A DNA stretch of 59,870 bases from Extensimonas vulgaris (GTDB lineage Bacteria; Pseudomonadota; Gammaproteobacteria; Burkholderiales; Burkholderiaceae_C): positions 1 to 59,870 of the forward strand of contig NZ_QPJU01000011.1 in the NCBI RefSeq assembly GCF_003337425.1. Direction: 5' to 3'. Position numbers and translations under genes: made by a program. The notes beneath the pieces were generated by a model. The model was not told where the DNA came from, ran no database searches, and saw only the letters and a program-made list of their open reading frames with translations. Below, piece by piece: positions 49,928 through 59,870 of the stretch (position 1 is its first letter; each line of letters opens with the position of its first letter).

Positions 49928-51349
49928 CGCCACGGGCGTATCCGCTTCGCTCCAGCCGCCGCCCAGCGCCTTGTAGAGCAGCACCTGGTTTTGCCGCTGC
50001 GCAAGCTGTGTTTGCGCGAGCGCCTGCTGCGCGGCAAACAGCGTGCGCTGGGCGTCGAGCAGTTCGAGGTAGCTGGCCACGCCATTGCGGTAGCGCTGGT
50101 CGGACAGGCGGTAGCTGACCAGCGCCGCATCGACCTGCTGCTGCAGCGCACGCACCTGGTCGCCCAGCGTGGCGCGGCCCGCGAGCGCGTCGGAGACTTC
50201 GCGGAACGCCGTTTGTATGGCCTTTTCGTACTGCGCCACCGCGATCTCGCGGCCCGCGCGGGCGGAATCGAGCCCGGCCTGGTTGCGCCCGGCGTCGAAG
50301 ATGGTCAGCAGGGTCTGGTTGGTCTGCGTCCAGACCCAGGTGCCGCCGCTGAACAGGTCGGAGAGCTGGTTGCTCGCATTGCCCGTGGAGGCCGTGAGCG
50401 CAATGCGCGGGAAGAAGGCCGCGCGCGCCGCGCCGATGTTGGCGTTGGCCGCGATCAGCTGCTGCTCGGCCTGGCGGATGTCCGGGCGGCGCGTGAGCAG
50501 GTCGGACGGCATGCCCGCGGGCACATCGACGAATTGCACGCCTTGCTGCGTGTCAAGCAGCTGCTCGGGCACGCTTTGGCCCACGAGCAGGGTGAGCACG
50601 TTGTAGTCGAGCGCACGCTGGCGCCTTTGCTGCGCCAGCGTGGCGCGCGCCGTGGCGGCGAGCGATTCTGCCTGGCGCAGGTCGAGCTCGGACGCCACGC
50701 CCTGCTCGAAGCGCTTGCGGATGAGCGCGAGCGACTCTTCGCGCGTGGTGAGCGTGCGCTCGGTCAACACGAGCAACTCGTCGTCGGTCTGCAGGCTCAG
50801 CCAGGTGCTCACGACCGAGGCAATCAAGCTGGTCTGCACCGCGCTGCGCGCCTCTTGCGTGGCAAAGAATTGCGCGAGCGCCGCTTCCTTGAGGCTTTGC
50901 AGGCGCCCGAACAGGTCGATCTCCCAGCTCGCCATGGTCAGGCCCACGGTGTAGGCGTGCACCATGTTGCCGGTGGCGCCGGGCTGGTAGCTGCCCGTCA
51001 GACCCGCGCTGACGGTGGGCAGCTGGTTCGCACGGTTGATCTGGTACTGCGCACGTGCCTGCTCTATGGTGAGCGCAGCGACGCGCAGGTCGCGGTTGTT
51101 GGCAAGCGCCAATTCCACGAGGGCGCGCAGGCGCGCATCGTTGACGAAGTCCTGCCAGCGGATGTCTGCCGCCTGCGGCTGGGCCGTGTCGGCGACGGGG
51201 GCTGGGGCGCCGCCGGGCACGCTCGGCCACTGCGGCGCCACGGGTGCGGCGGGGCGCTCGTAGGTCGGAATCAAAGAGCAGGCGCTGAGCCCCAAGGCCA
51301 GCAGCGCCGCGCTCCAGCGCAAACGGGGCGCGAAAACGGTCGAAGCCAT
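49919..51349 (-). CDS. RND efflux outer-membrane factor lipoprotein (OprM/NodT family)
   Basis: This is the TolC-like outer-membrane channel of the efflux pump. The 476-residue protein has a lipoprotein signal ending LGLSACSLIPTYERP, then two OEP repeats with WQDFVNDARLRALVELALAN, NNRDLRVAALTIEQARAQYQ, SWEIDLFGRLQSLKEAALAQ and RRPDIRQAEQQLIAANANIG. It is the last gene of the leftward operon, 3 bp after the RND pump gene. Its stop lies in a terminator hairpin. Confidence 0.95.
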   Translation of the reverse strand: MASTVFAPRLRWSAALLALGLSACSLIPTYERPAAPVAPQWPSVPGGAPAPVADTAQPQAADIRWQDFVNDARLRALVELALANNRDLRVAALTIEQARAQYQINRANQLPTVSAGLTGSYQPGATGNMVHAYTVGLTMASWEIDLFGRLQSLKEAALAQFFATQEARSAVQTSLIASVVSTWLSLQTDDELLVLTERTLTTREESLALIRKRFEQGVASELDLRQAESLAATARATLAQQRRQRALDYNVLTLLVGQSVPEQLLDTQQGVQFVDVPAGMPSDLLTRRPDIRQAEQQLIAANANIGAARAAFFPRIALTASTGNASNQLSDLFSGGTWVWTQTNQTLLTIFDAGRNQAGLDSARAGREIAVAQYEKAIQTAFREVSDALAGRATLGDQVRALQQQVDAALVSYRLSDQRYRNGVASYLELLDAQRTLFAAQQALAQTQLAQRQNQVLLYKALGGGWSEADTPVAKN

Positions 51350-51352
51350 GGT

Positions 51353-54300
51353 TCAGTTTTCCTTGTGTTCAGCGGCAGCTGCGGGGGCGGCCTGCCCTGG
51401 GCGCGGCTCGCCCTTGAACAGGCTGCGCACCACGACGAAGAAGGTCGGCACGAAAAAGACCGCCAGGAAGGTGCCGGTGATCATGCCGCCGATCACCCCG
51501 GTGCCGATCGCGCGCTGGCTTGCCGCGCTCGCTCCGGTCGCAATGGCCAGCGGCACCACGCCGAGGATGAAGGCCATCGAGGTCATCAGAATCGGCCTGA
51601 AGCGCAGGTGCGCGGCCTGCAGCGCGGCGTCGAACACGCTGCGCCCCTCGGCCTGCAAGTCCTTGGCGAATTCGATGATCAGAATCCCGTTCTTCGCCGA
51701 CAGGCCGATGATGGTCACGAGGCCGACCTGGAAATACACGTCGTTGGGCATGTGGCGCAGGAGCACTGCGAGCAGCATGCCGAGCACGCCCAGCGGCACC
51801 ACCAGCATCACCGAGAACGGGATCGACCAGCTTTCATACAGTGCAGCCAGGCACAGGAACACGGCCAGGATGGCGAACGCATAAAGCACGATGGCCTGCG
51901 AGCCGGCGATCTTTTCCTCGCGCGACTGGCCCGTCCACTCGAAGCCGAAGCCCGCGGGCAATTGCGCCGCCAGGCGCTCCATCTCGGCCATGGCCTGCCC
52001 CGTGCTGTAGCCCGGCGCGGCGTTGCCTGCGATGCGCATCGACGGGTAGCCGTTGTAGCGCACCGTCTGCATGGGGCCGGTCACCCAGCGCGTCGTGGCA
52101 AAGGTGGAAAACGGCACCAGATTGCCCTGGCTGTTGACGGCCGTGAGCTTGAGGATGTCTTCGGGCTGCATGCGCGCGGGGGCATCGGCCTGCACGATGA
52201 CGCGCTGCATGCGCCCCGCGTTCGGAAAGTCGTTGATGTAGGACGAGCCGAAGGCCACGGACATGGCGCTGTTGATGGCCGCAAAACTCACCCCCTGCGC
52301 GCTCGCCTTGTCGCGGTCTATGTCCACCTGCAGCTGCGGCGCGTCTTCGAGGCCGTCGGGGCGCACGGCGGTGAGCACGGGGCTCTTCATGGCCATGCCC
52401 AGGAGCTGGTTGCGCGCATTCACGAGCGCGTCGTGGCCATTGCTGCCGCGGTCTTGCAACCGGAAAGCAAAACCCGTACTCGTGCCGAGCTCAGGAATCG
52501 GCGGCGGGCTCAGCACGAAGATGAAGGCGTCGCGAATCTGCGAGAAGGCTGCCATGCCGCGCCCCACGATGGCGTCGACGCTGTGCTCGGCGCCGGGACG
52601 CTCGGCCCAGTCCTTGAGCGTGACGAAGGCGATGCCGGCGTTTTGCCCACGCCCCGAGAAGCTGAAGCCTTGCACGGTAACGATGTTGTCCACCTCGGAC
52701 TGCTTGAGCATGAAGTCCTCGATCTGCTTGACCACGGCGCCGGTACGGCTGTCGGCCGCACCCGGCGGCAGCTGGATGTTCACGAGCGCGTAGCCCTGGT
52801 CTTCATTGGGCAAAAAGGAGGTCGGCAGGCGCAGATACAGCACGCCCACGGCTGCGATCAGGGCGACGTAGATGATCATCATGCGCCCACCGCGGTGCAG
52901 GAGCTTGGCCACCCAGCCTTCGTAGCGTTTGGCACTGCGGTTGAAGCTGCGGTTGAACCAGCCAAAAAAGCCTTTTTTCTCGTGGTGGTGCCCGGCTTCG
53001 ACGGGCTTGAGCAGCGTGGCGCACAAAGCCGGCGTGAGCGAGAGCGCCAGAAAGGCGGAAAAACCAATCGACACAGCCATCACGACCGAGAACTGACGGT
53101 AGATGTTGCCCACCGAGCCGGCAAAAAACGCCAGCGGCAAAAACACCGACACCAGCACCACGGTGATGCCGACGACGGCGCCCGCGATCTGGCCCATGGC
53201 CTTGCGCGTAGCCTCGCGCGGCGGCAGGCCCTCCTCGCTCATGATGCGTTCGACGTTTTCCACCACCACGATCGCGTCGTCCACCACGATACCGATCACG
53301 AGCACCATGCCGAACATGGTCAGCACGTTGATCGAAAACCCCAGCGCGAGCAAAGCGCCGAAGGTGCCCAGCAAGGCCACGGGCACGACGATGGTCGGAA
53401 TCAGGGTGTAGCGGATGTTCTGCAGGAACACGAACATCACGATGAACACCAGCACGATGGCTTCGAACAGCGTGTGCACCACCTTCTCGATCGAGATCGA
53501 GACGAACTTGGAGCTGTCGTAAGGCAGGCTCCAGCGCACCCCTTTGGGGAAATACTTCTCCAGCTCCTGCAGCCGCGCGCGCACCATCTTGGCCGACGCA
53601 AGCGCGTTGCCGCTGGGCGACAGCTGTATGCCTATGCCCGCGGCCGGTTTGCCGTTGAGGCGCGCAGTCGTCGCATAGGACTCGACCCCAAGCTCGATGC
53701 GTGCTACGTCCTTGAGCCGCACCGTGGAGCCGTCGGGGTTGGCGCGCAGCACGATCTTGCCGAACTGCTCCACCGTTCTGAGCTGCCCCGGCACGATCAC
53801 GGTCGCCGTGATCGTCTGATCTTTGAGGTTGGGCTTGTCGCCTATGCTGCCCGAGGACACCTGCACGTTCTGCGCCTGGATGGCAGCGGCGATGTCGGCA
53901 GTCGAGACGTTGTAGCCCTGCATCTTGGCCGGGTCTATCCAAATGCGCATGGAGCGCTCGGCACCGAACAGCTGCACCTGCCCGATGCCGGGCACGCGCT
54001 GCAGCTCGGGCACCACGTTGCGCGCCGCATAGTCGGTCAGGTCGTCCAGGGTGACCTCCGGCGATTCGGACGAAAGCATCGCGAACTGCAGGAAGTTCGA
54101 ACGTGACTTGTCCACCTTCACGCCCTGCTGCGTCACTGCCGCAGGCAGGCGCGGCGTGGCGCGCGAGAGACGGTTTTGCACGTCCACCTGCGCCATGTCG
54201 GGGTCGGTACCGGGCTCGAAGCTCAGCGTCAGCGTGCCCGTGCCGTCGGCCTGGCTCACGGCCTCCATGTAGGCGAGGCCCGTGGCGCCGTTCATTTCGC

Positions 54301-54499
54301 GCTCGACCACGGCGATCACGCTGTCTTCGAGCGTCTGTGCGGATGCACCAGGGTAGGTGAACGACACCACGATAGTCGGCGGCGCCACCGTGGGGTATTG
54401 CGCTACGGGCAGCTGCGTGATCGACACGCCGCCCAGCACCATGATGAAGATGGCCACCACCCACGCAAAAATCGGGCGGTCGATGAAAAAATTGGGCAT
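51353..54499 (-). CDS. RND multidrug efflux pump inner-membrane subunit (AcrB/MexB family, HAE1)
   Basis: This is the proton-driven trimeric pump. The 1048-residue protein begins MPNFFIDRPIFAWVVAIFIM, the classic HAE1 start, and has 12 membrane helices with two large periplasmic loops. The proton-relay pair is in GIVVDDAIVVVENVERIMSE (near residue 405), along with GLPPREATRKAMGQI and the ALSLTPALCATLL helix. Length and motifs are those of AcrB/MexB/TtgB. The upstream gene (MFP) ends 38 bp before. Substrates are probably broad: organic solvents, dyes and antibiotics. Confidence 0.97.
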   Translation of the reverse strand: MPNFFIDRPIFAWVVAIFIMVLGGVSITQLPVAQYPTVAPPTIVVSFTYPGASAQTLEDSVIAVVEREMNGATGLAYMEAVSQADGTGTLTLSFEPGTDPDMAQVDVQNRLSRATPRLPAAVTQQGVKVDKSRSNFLQFAMLSSESPEVTLDDLTDYAARNVVPELQRVPGIGQVQLFGAERSMRIWIDPAKMQGYNVSTADIAAAIQAQNVQVSSGSIGDKPNLKDQTITATVIVPGQLRTVEQFGKIVLRANPDGSTVRLKDVARIELGVESYATTARLNGKPAAGIGIQLSPSGNALASAKMVRARLQELEKYFPKGVRWSLPYDSSKFVSISIEKVVHTLFEAIVLVFIVMFVFLQNIRYTLIPTIVVPVALLGTFGALLALGFSINVLTMFGMVLVIGIVVDDAIVVVENVERIMSEEGLPPREATRKAMGQIAGAVVGITVVLVSVFLPLAFFAGSVGNIYRQFSVVMAVSIGFSAFLALSLTPALCATLLKPVEAGHHHEKKGFFGWFNRSFNRSAKRYEGWVAKLLHRGGRMMIIYVALIAAVGVLYLRLPTSFLPNEDQGYALVNIQLPPGAADSRTGAVVKQIEDFMLKQSEVDNIVTVQGFSFSGRGQNAGIAFVTLKDWAERPGAEHSVDAIVGRGMAAFSQIRDAFIFVLSPPPIPELGTSTGFAFRLQDRGSNGHDALVNARNQLLGMAMKSPVLTAVRPDGLEDAPQLQVDIDRDKASAQGVSFAAINSAMSVAFGSSYINDFPNAGRMQRVIVQADAPARMQPEDILKLTAVNSQGNLVPFSTFATTRWVTGPMQTVRYNGYPSMRIAGNAAPGYSTGQAMAEMERLAAQLPAGFGFEWTGQSREEKIAGSQAIVLYAFAILAVFLCLAALYESWSIPFSVMLVVPLGVLGMLLAVLLRHMPNDVYFQVGLVTIIGLSAKNGILIIEFAKDLQAEGRSVFDAALQAAHLRFRPILMTSMAFILGVVPLAIATGASAASQRAIGTGVIGGMITGTFLAVFFVPTFFVVVRSLFKGEPRPGQAAPAAAAEHKEN

Positions 54500-54537
54500 G
54501 GAACGCGCTCCTCTTTTCTTTTAGCGGCTCGCGGCGT

Positions 54538-55851
54538 TCAGGGGCGCGCCGCTGCGGGAGCGCTGGCGGACGAGGCAGCCTTGGCCGGCGCAGGCTGCGC
54601 GGCAGGGGCTGCGCCCGCGCCGGCGCCCGGGCCACCTGCCGCCGTGGGCTGCCAGGGCACGGGCTTCACGGGCGTGCCCGGCGGCAGCATCATCACCTTT
54701 TGAAAGCCGTCGACCATGACCTGCTCGCCCGCCTTGAGACCGTCGAGCACCACCCAGCGGTTACCGCGTGCGGCGCCGATCTTCACCTTGCGCTGGCTCA
54801 ATTTGCCGTCGGGGCCGACCACCGTGACCGTGTCGCCCTGCTGCGTGCGCGTGACGGCCTGCTGCGGCACCGTAATGCCGTTGGGCAGCTGCGCCTGCTC
54901 GACGCGCACGCGCACGTACAGGCCCGGCAGCAAGTCGCCCTTGGGGTTGGGCACCTCGGCACGCAGGGTGATCTGGCCCGTGGCCTGATCCACCGTCAAG
55001 TCCGAAAACAGCAGTTTGCCGGGCAGGGCGTATTCGCTGCCGTCGTCGAGCGCGATGCGCACGCGCGCCGCGTTTTCATTGCCCACGCGCTGCAGCTGCC
55101 CCGCCGCCATGGCGTTGCGCAGCTGCATCACCTCGTTGGCCGATTGCGTGAAGTTGACATAGACCGGATCGATTTGCTGGATCACGGCCAGCTGCGTGGC
55201 CTCGCCCTGGCCCACGAGCGCACCTTCGGTCACGAGCGCGCGCCCGATGCGCCCCGAAATCGGCGCCGTGACGCTGGCGTAACCCAGGTTGATGCGCGCC
55301 GTCTGCACGGCCGCCTTGCCCGCGGCCACGTCGGCCTCGGCCTGCTTTTGCGCCGCTGCGGCGTTGTCGTAATCCTGCTTGCTCACGGCATTCACGGCCA
55401 CGAGCGGCTTGTAGCGCTCGGCCAGCGCCGTGGCCTGCAGCAAATTGGCCTGCGAGCGTGCCAGCGTGGCCTCGGCGCTTTGCAGCGCGGCCTGGTAGGG
55501 GGCGGGGTCGATCGCGTAGAGCAGCTCGCCCGCCTTGACGTCGCTGCCTTCACGGAACAGCCGCTTTTGCACGATGCCCGCCACGCGCGCGCGCACCTGT
55601 GCGATGCGGTACGCCTCCACGCGGCCGGGCAGCTCGGTCACCAGGCCGACTTCGCCGGGCTGCACCGTGATCACGCCCACTTCGGGCGGTGGCCGCTGGG
55701 CACCGGCACCGGCAGGCGCCTCGGACTTGCCGCAGGCGCTCAGCAATACAGCGGCGCAGGCCGCCGTCGCCACGAGTCCGGCGCGCCAACGCCACGCGGG
55801 CGCCGCGGAGGAAAACGGAAGAACGGTCTCGGCATGTCGCAAGGCAGGCAT
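54538..55851 (-). CDS. RND efflux periplasmic adaptor lipoprotein (AcrA/MexA family)
   Basis: This membrane-fusion protein bridges pump and channel. The 437-residue product has a lipoprotein signal (TAACAAVLLSACGKSE; Cys about residue 42), a barrel-sandwich domain (EAYRIAQVRARVAGIVQKRL, LYAIDPAPYQAALQSAEATL), a coiled-coil hairpin, YASVTAPISGRIGRALVTEG and the beta-barrel NPKGDLLPGLYVRVRVEQAQ. The C-terminal 50 residues are Ala/Pro/Gly-rich. ATG 55851 (MPALRHAETV) gives the family length. It is the first gene of the operon, divergent from tetR. Confidence 0.94.
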   Translation of the reverse strand: MPALRHAETVLPFSSAAPAWRWRAGLVATAACAAVLLSACGKSEAPAGAGAQRPPPEVGVITVQPGEVGLVTELPGRVEAYRIAQVRARVAGIVQKRLFREGSDVKAGELLYAIDPAPYQAALQSAEATLARSQANLLQATALAERYKPLVAVNAVSKQDYDNAAAAQKQAEADVAAGKAAVQTARINLGYASVTAPISGRIGRALVTEGALVGQGEATQLAVIQQIDPVYVNFTQSANEVMQLRNAMAAGQLQRVGNENAARVRIALDDGSEYALPGKLLFSDLTVDQATGQITLRAEVPNPKGDLLPGLYVRVRVEQAQLPNGITVPQQAVTRTQQGDTVTVVGPDGKLSQRKVKIGAARGNRWVVLDGLKAGEQVMVDGFQKVMMLPPGTPVKPVPWQPTAAGGPGAGAGAAPAAQPAPAKAASSASAPAAARP

Positions 55852-56005
55852 GGTGTTCCTTCGATCAAAATTCAGGCGATCGCCCCCGCCGGAACGCCCG
55901 GCGAGCGCGACAAAAAACGGGACGGCATTGCAATCCCAGGCCATGCATCCCTCATGCCAGCTGAGAGCCTGTCCATGCGCCTGGTCGCGTCATAAAGCGG
56001 CGCAG

Positions 56006-56034
56006 TATATATACATCCGCGAATGTATGTATAT
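56006..56034. promoter_or_regulatory. AcrR-like palindromic operator between MFP and TetR genes
   Basis: ATACAT-CCGCGA-ATGTAT forms the core of a near-perfect palindrome, with extra TATA on both sides. As I recall it, the E. coli AcrR operator has TACATACATT and AATGTATGTA arms, a close match. It lies about 35 bp before the TetR start and 155 bp before the adaptor start, well placed to repress both. Confidence 0.75.
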
Positions 56035-56068
56035 TCGCCCGATCGGCACGCACAGTGGAGGGTTTTTT

Positions 56069-56752
56069 ATGGCTAGACGCACCAAGGCCGACGCGCAGGC
56101 CACGCGGGAGAGCCTGCTCGATGCTGCCGAACAACTGTTTCAGGCGCGTGGCGTTTCGCGCACTTCGCTCAACGACATCGCCGTGGCCGCGGGTGCCACG
56201 CGCGGCGCGATCTACTGGCATTTCAAAGACAAGGCCGACCTCGTCAACGCCATGATGGAGCGCGTGAGTCTGCCGCTCGAGCAAATGCTCGCGCACGAGC
56301 AATTCGCGCAAGCCCAGGACCCCGTGGCCGAGCTGCACGCCGCGATGCTCGAGGTGCTGCGCCTGATCGCCACCGACGCGCAAACGCGCCGCGTGCTGCA
56401 GATCGCCACACACAAGGTCGAATACGTCGATGAACTCGGCCCCGTGCAGTCGCGCCACCTGCGCGTGCACGCCGAGTGCCTGCAGCGCAATCGCCAGACG
56501 CTCGCCAAAGCCTTCGCGCTGCGCGCCGTCACACCGCCCGTGCCGCTCGATACCGCCGTGCTCGGGCTGCAGGTGCTGCTCGAAGGGCTGGTCAACCAGT
56601 GGCTGCTCGACCCGGCGGGCTTCGACCTCGTGCAGGCCGGCAGCGCCACGCTCGACGTGTACCTCGCGGGCCTGGGCCTGCCGCGCAAGCCCCCGCCGCC
56701 TACCGTGCCTGCCGCGCCAGCCACGCCTGCGCTCAAGGCCGCGCGCGCGTAG
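56069..56752 (+). CDS. TetR-family repressor of the RND pump (AcrR/TtgR-like)
   Basis: This is a 227-residue repressor. The N-terminal HTH MARRTKADAQATRESLLDAA, TSLNDIAVAAGATRGAIYWH and FKDKADLV is very close to AcrR/TtgR proteins, and the C-terminal ligand domain has LATDAQTRRVLQIATHKVEY-like residues (MLEVLRLIATDAQTRRVLQI). GGAGGG precedes ATG 56069. The last ~20 residues are Pro/Ala-rich and overlap the end of the convergent puuD gene by 20 bp. It should derepress the pump when bound by a drug. Confidence 0.93.
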   Translation: MARRTKADAQATRESLLDAAEQLFQARGVSRTSLNDIAVAAGATRGAIYWHFKDKADLVNAMMERVSLPLEQMLAHEQFAQAQDPVAELHAAMLEVLRLIATDAQTRRVLQIATHKVEYVDELGPVQSRHLRVHAECLQRNRQTLAKAFALRAVTPPVPLDTAVLGLQVLLEGLVNQWLLDPAGFDLVQAGSATLDVYLAGLGLPRKPPPPTVPAAPATPALKAARA

Positions 56753-57995
56753 CCGCATCACTGCCTGCCGCGCCACCGGCCACGTCCACCGTGAACCACT
56801 GCGCGATGAGCGCGCGCTCGGCCTCGGTCATCTGCGTGGCATTGTTCATGGGCATGCGCTTTTCCACCACCACCTGCTGGTAGATCGCCTGCGCGTGCCG
56901 GCGCAGGTTTTCGGGCACGTCCAGGCGCAAACCCTTCATCTGCACCTGCGCACCGTGGCAGGACGTGCAGCGCTGCTGCACGATGGCCTCCACTTTTTCA
57001 GCATCATTTTGGCCTCTAGCCATTGATGTACCTGCGCTAGCAGCTATCGAAACAGGATCATCCGAAGCCTGCGGCCGCAAGCACCACACCAGGGCCGCGA
57101 GCACTGCCACGCCCACGAGCGCATACGGCAGTGGATGGCGGTTGCGCCCGAGCTTGTAGCCGTGGCGCAGAACGAAAAACTGGCGGATGCTCGCGCCCGC
57201 AAACATCATGAGCACAAGCACGAGCCAGTTCTGCGGATGGCTCCAGGTGAAGCTGTAGTGCCCGCTGAGCATCGCAAACACCACCGGCAGCGTGAAATAC
57301 GTGTTGTGCACGCTGCGCTGCTTACCGCGCAGCCCGTGCAGCGGATCGACCGGCTGCCCCGCGCGCAGCGCCGCCACCATCTTGCGCTGGCCCGGAATGA
57401 TCCAGAAAAACACGTTCGCGCTCATGCTCGTGGCCAGCATCGCGCCCACGAGCAAAAAGGCCGCGCGCCCGGCAAACCAGTGGCAGGCCAGCCAGGCCGC
57501 CGCCGCGACGAGCACGAGCACGAACGCGCTGACGATGGCGTCCCCGCGCGGGCGTTGCCCCCAGATGCGGCACACGGCGTCATACAACAGCCAGAACGCC
57601 ACCAGAAAGCCCAGCGCCACCGCCACTGCCAGCGCCGGCGGCCAGTCCATGCGTGACTTGTCGATCAGGTAGGTGCTCGCATTCCACAGGTAAGACACCG
57701 TAAAGAGCGCAAAGCCACTGAGCCAGGTGCTGTAACTCTCCCAGAAAAACCAATGCAGGTGCGCGGGCAGCTGCGGCGGCGCGACGCTGAACTTCACCGG
57801 GTGGTAAAAGCCCCCGCCGTGCACAGCCCAGAGCTCGCCGCTCACGCCCTGGCGGCGCAAGTCCTCGTCCTGCGGCGGCGTGAGGCTGCTGTCGAGAAAC
57901 ACGAAATAAAACGACGACCCTATCCAGGCGATCGCCGTGACCACGTGCAGCCAGCGCAGCAGCAGATTGGCCCAATCGAGCAGATAACTTTCCAT
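56733..57995 (-). CDS. puuD: Membrane-bound urate oxidase PuuD with C-terminal cytochrome c domain
   Basis: This integral-membrane urate hydroxylase turns urate into 5-hydroxyisourate and passes electrons to a fused cytochrome c. The 420-residue protein shows the urate-oxidase N-terminal family (LLLRWLHVVTAIAWIGSSFY, FVFLDSSLTPPQ, VHGGGFYHPVKF, LHWFFWESYSTWLSG), about eight to nine membrane segments, and a heme-binding RCTSCHGAQVQMKGLRLDVP near residue 343 with a distal Met in MPMNNATQMTEAER. The linker SIAASAGTSMARGQNDA is a translated copy of the dispersed repeat. ATG 57995 follows AAGGTG. It completes the purine-to-urate route with XdhAB. Confidence 0.92.
   Translation of the reverse strand: MESYLLDWANLLLRWLHVVTAIAWIGSSFYFVFLDSSLTPPQDEDLRRQGVSGELWAVHGGGFYHPVKFSVAPPQLPAHLHWFFWESYSTWLSGFALFTVSYLWNASTYLIDKSRMDWPPALAVAVALGFLVAFWLLYDAVCRIWGQRPRGDAIVSAFVLVLVAAAAWLACHWFAGRAAFLLVGAMLATSMSANVFFWIIPGQRKMVAALRAGQPVDPLHGLRGKQRSVHNTYFTLPVVFAMLSGHYSFTWSHPQNWLVLVLMMFAGASIRQFFVLRHGYKLGRNRHPLPYALVGVAVLAALVWCLRPQASDDPVSIAASAGTSMARGQNDAEKVEAIVQQRCTSCHGAQVQMKGLRLDVPENLRRHAQAIYQQVVVEKRMPMNNATQMTEAERALIAQWFTVDVAGGAAGSDAATRARP
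57003..57053. repeat. Dispersed palindromic repeat inside puuD, copy 10 (in frame)
   Basis: In the gene's sense it reads TCGATAGCTGCTAGCGCAGG then GGCTAGAGGCCAAAATGATG, a nearly perfect family member. It is translated as the linker between the membrane part and the cytochrome c domain, in the same frame as the copy in hisD. It keeps the strong palindromic landmarks, so insertion looks recent. Confidence 0.8.
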
Positions 57996-58009
57996 GTGCG
58001 GCACACCTT

Positions 58010-58277
58010 AGAACCTGTTCATGGTCTTTTCATGGGGTACGTTGCCCCGCAAAGGCAGTGGATGCAAGGCGCCCACCGCAAGCCGCACTGATGTGCGGCG
58101 AGGATGGGCAACGCCGCAGACGCTGCCTTTGCGGGGCAACCCGAAGGGCATGGCAGCAAACGGCCACGCGCGTCGTTGCCCGCCTTGCCCAGGCCACCAG
58201 CATGGGCGGCGCCGGGCGCCTCGATCGTGACCGTTTGCTGTCATGCGCACCCCATGAAAAGACCATGAACAGGTTCT
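58010..58277. mobile_element. 268-bp inverted-repeat element between puuD and serS
   Basis: The 29-bp ends are exact inverted repeats: AGAACCTGTTCATGGTCTTT continuing to CATGGGGT, and their complement at 58249-58277. Inside are two more inverted repeats: TTGCCCCGCAAAGGCAG with CTGCCTTTGCGGGGCAA, and CAGCAAACGG with CCGTTTGCTG. The element could fold as a cloverleaf cruciform. No transposase is encoded. It fills most of the 450-bp gap and ends about 170 bp before serS; the rest of that gap shows nothing I can identify. Confidence 0.85.
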
Positions 58278-58280
58278 TAG

Positions 58281-59762
<1,482 letters not shown>

Positions 59763-59870
59763 GACAGGCTGCTAGTTTGACTGTGTCATAAATTACTCCT
59801 CGCCCGCCCGCAGCATGGGCAGCGAGGCAGGATGCGGGCAATTCGTTGTGCCAGCATCTGCCGCAGCGTG

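Noticed and set aside
49991-54106. A 1371-codon open frame antisense to the efflux channel and pump genes
   Set aside because: It is a GC-driven shadow of conserved genes, rich in Arg/His/Gln with no recognisable domain. The same explains long antisense frames at 3959-5308, 10260-11675, 28868-31420, 32410-35988 and 35802-37232.

Overview
The window is a high-GC chromosomal segment from a betaproteobacterium of the order Burkholderiales, most likely family Comamonadaceae (Acidovorax/Comamonas-like). Three things point there: the block mlaFEDACB - yadGH-like ABC pair - ibaG - murA - his genes - tatABC, the short HisG (which needs HisZ, not seen here), and many copies of a short palindromic repeat of a type I associate with Comamonadaceae. 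No rRNA, tRNA, CRISPR array or intact transposase gene was seen.

Layout. 0.3-6.1 kb: a complete Mla phospholipid-transport operon with mlaA inside it, then an ABC-2 exporter pair. 6.1-19.2 kb: ibaG, murA and the whole histidine pathway except hisZ. The his genes are interrupted twice: a HigB/RelE-type toxin-antitoxin pair follows hisD and hisC lies inverted beyond it, and an AT-richer pair (beta-barrel protein plus PgaC-like glycosyltransferase) with galE separates hisA from hisF. 19.2-25.4 kb: a small membrane protein, patatin lipase, HIT protein, tatABC and htpG. 25.4-41.8 kb: a purine-salvage and purine-catabolism region with guanine deaminase, an orphan BMP-type binding protein, an MFS transporter, an adenine/adenosine deaminase, a BMP-type nucleoside ABC transporter and xanthine dehydrogenase subunits XdhA and XdhB. 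An unrelated PIN-type toxin-antitoxin pair sits inside it. 41.8-49.9 kb: a PAS-GGDEF protein with a degenerate GGDKF site, a Crp/Fnr regulator with an FNR-like box, a porin, glycerate kinase and an EAL-CBS-GGDEF protein. 49.9-56.8 kb: a tripartite RND efflux operon with a divergent TetR repressor and an AcrR-like operator. 56.7-59.8 kb: membrane urate oxidase PuuD (linking back to the purine genes), a long inverted-repeat element and serS.

The most unusual content is the non-coding repeats. There are three palindromic elements of about 163-166 bp with a central hairpin, two of them at CTAG/TA sites as expected of IS630/Tc1-type MITEs. One is nested inside a 77-bp element whose uninterrupted relative is also in the window. 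About ten copies of a ~45-50 bp palindrome are scattered around; three lie inside coding sequence (hisD, xdhA, puuD), two of those in the same reading frame, and one supplies the hisH start codon. A 268-bp inverted-repeat element lies upstream of serS, and a ~550-bp repeat cluster lies upstream of guaD.

Purine genes work together as follows. The BMP/ABC system imports nucleosides or bases, deaminases convert adenine (or adenosine) and guanine to oxidised purines, XdhAB makes urate, and PuuD oxidises urate. Glycerate kinase could take in the C3 product of glyoxylate released by later ureide breakdown. XdhC and the enzymes after PuuD are not in the window.
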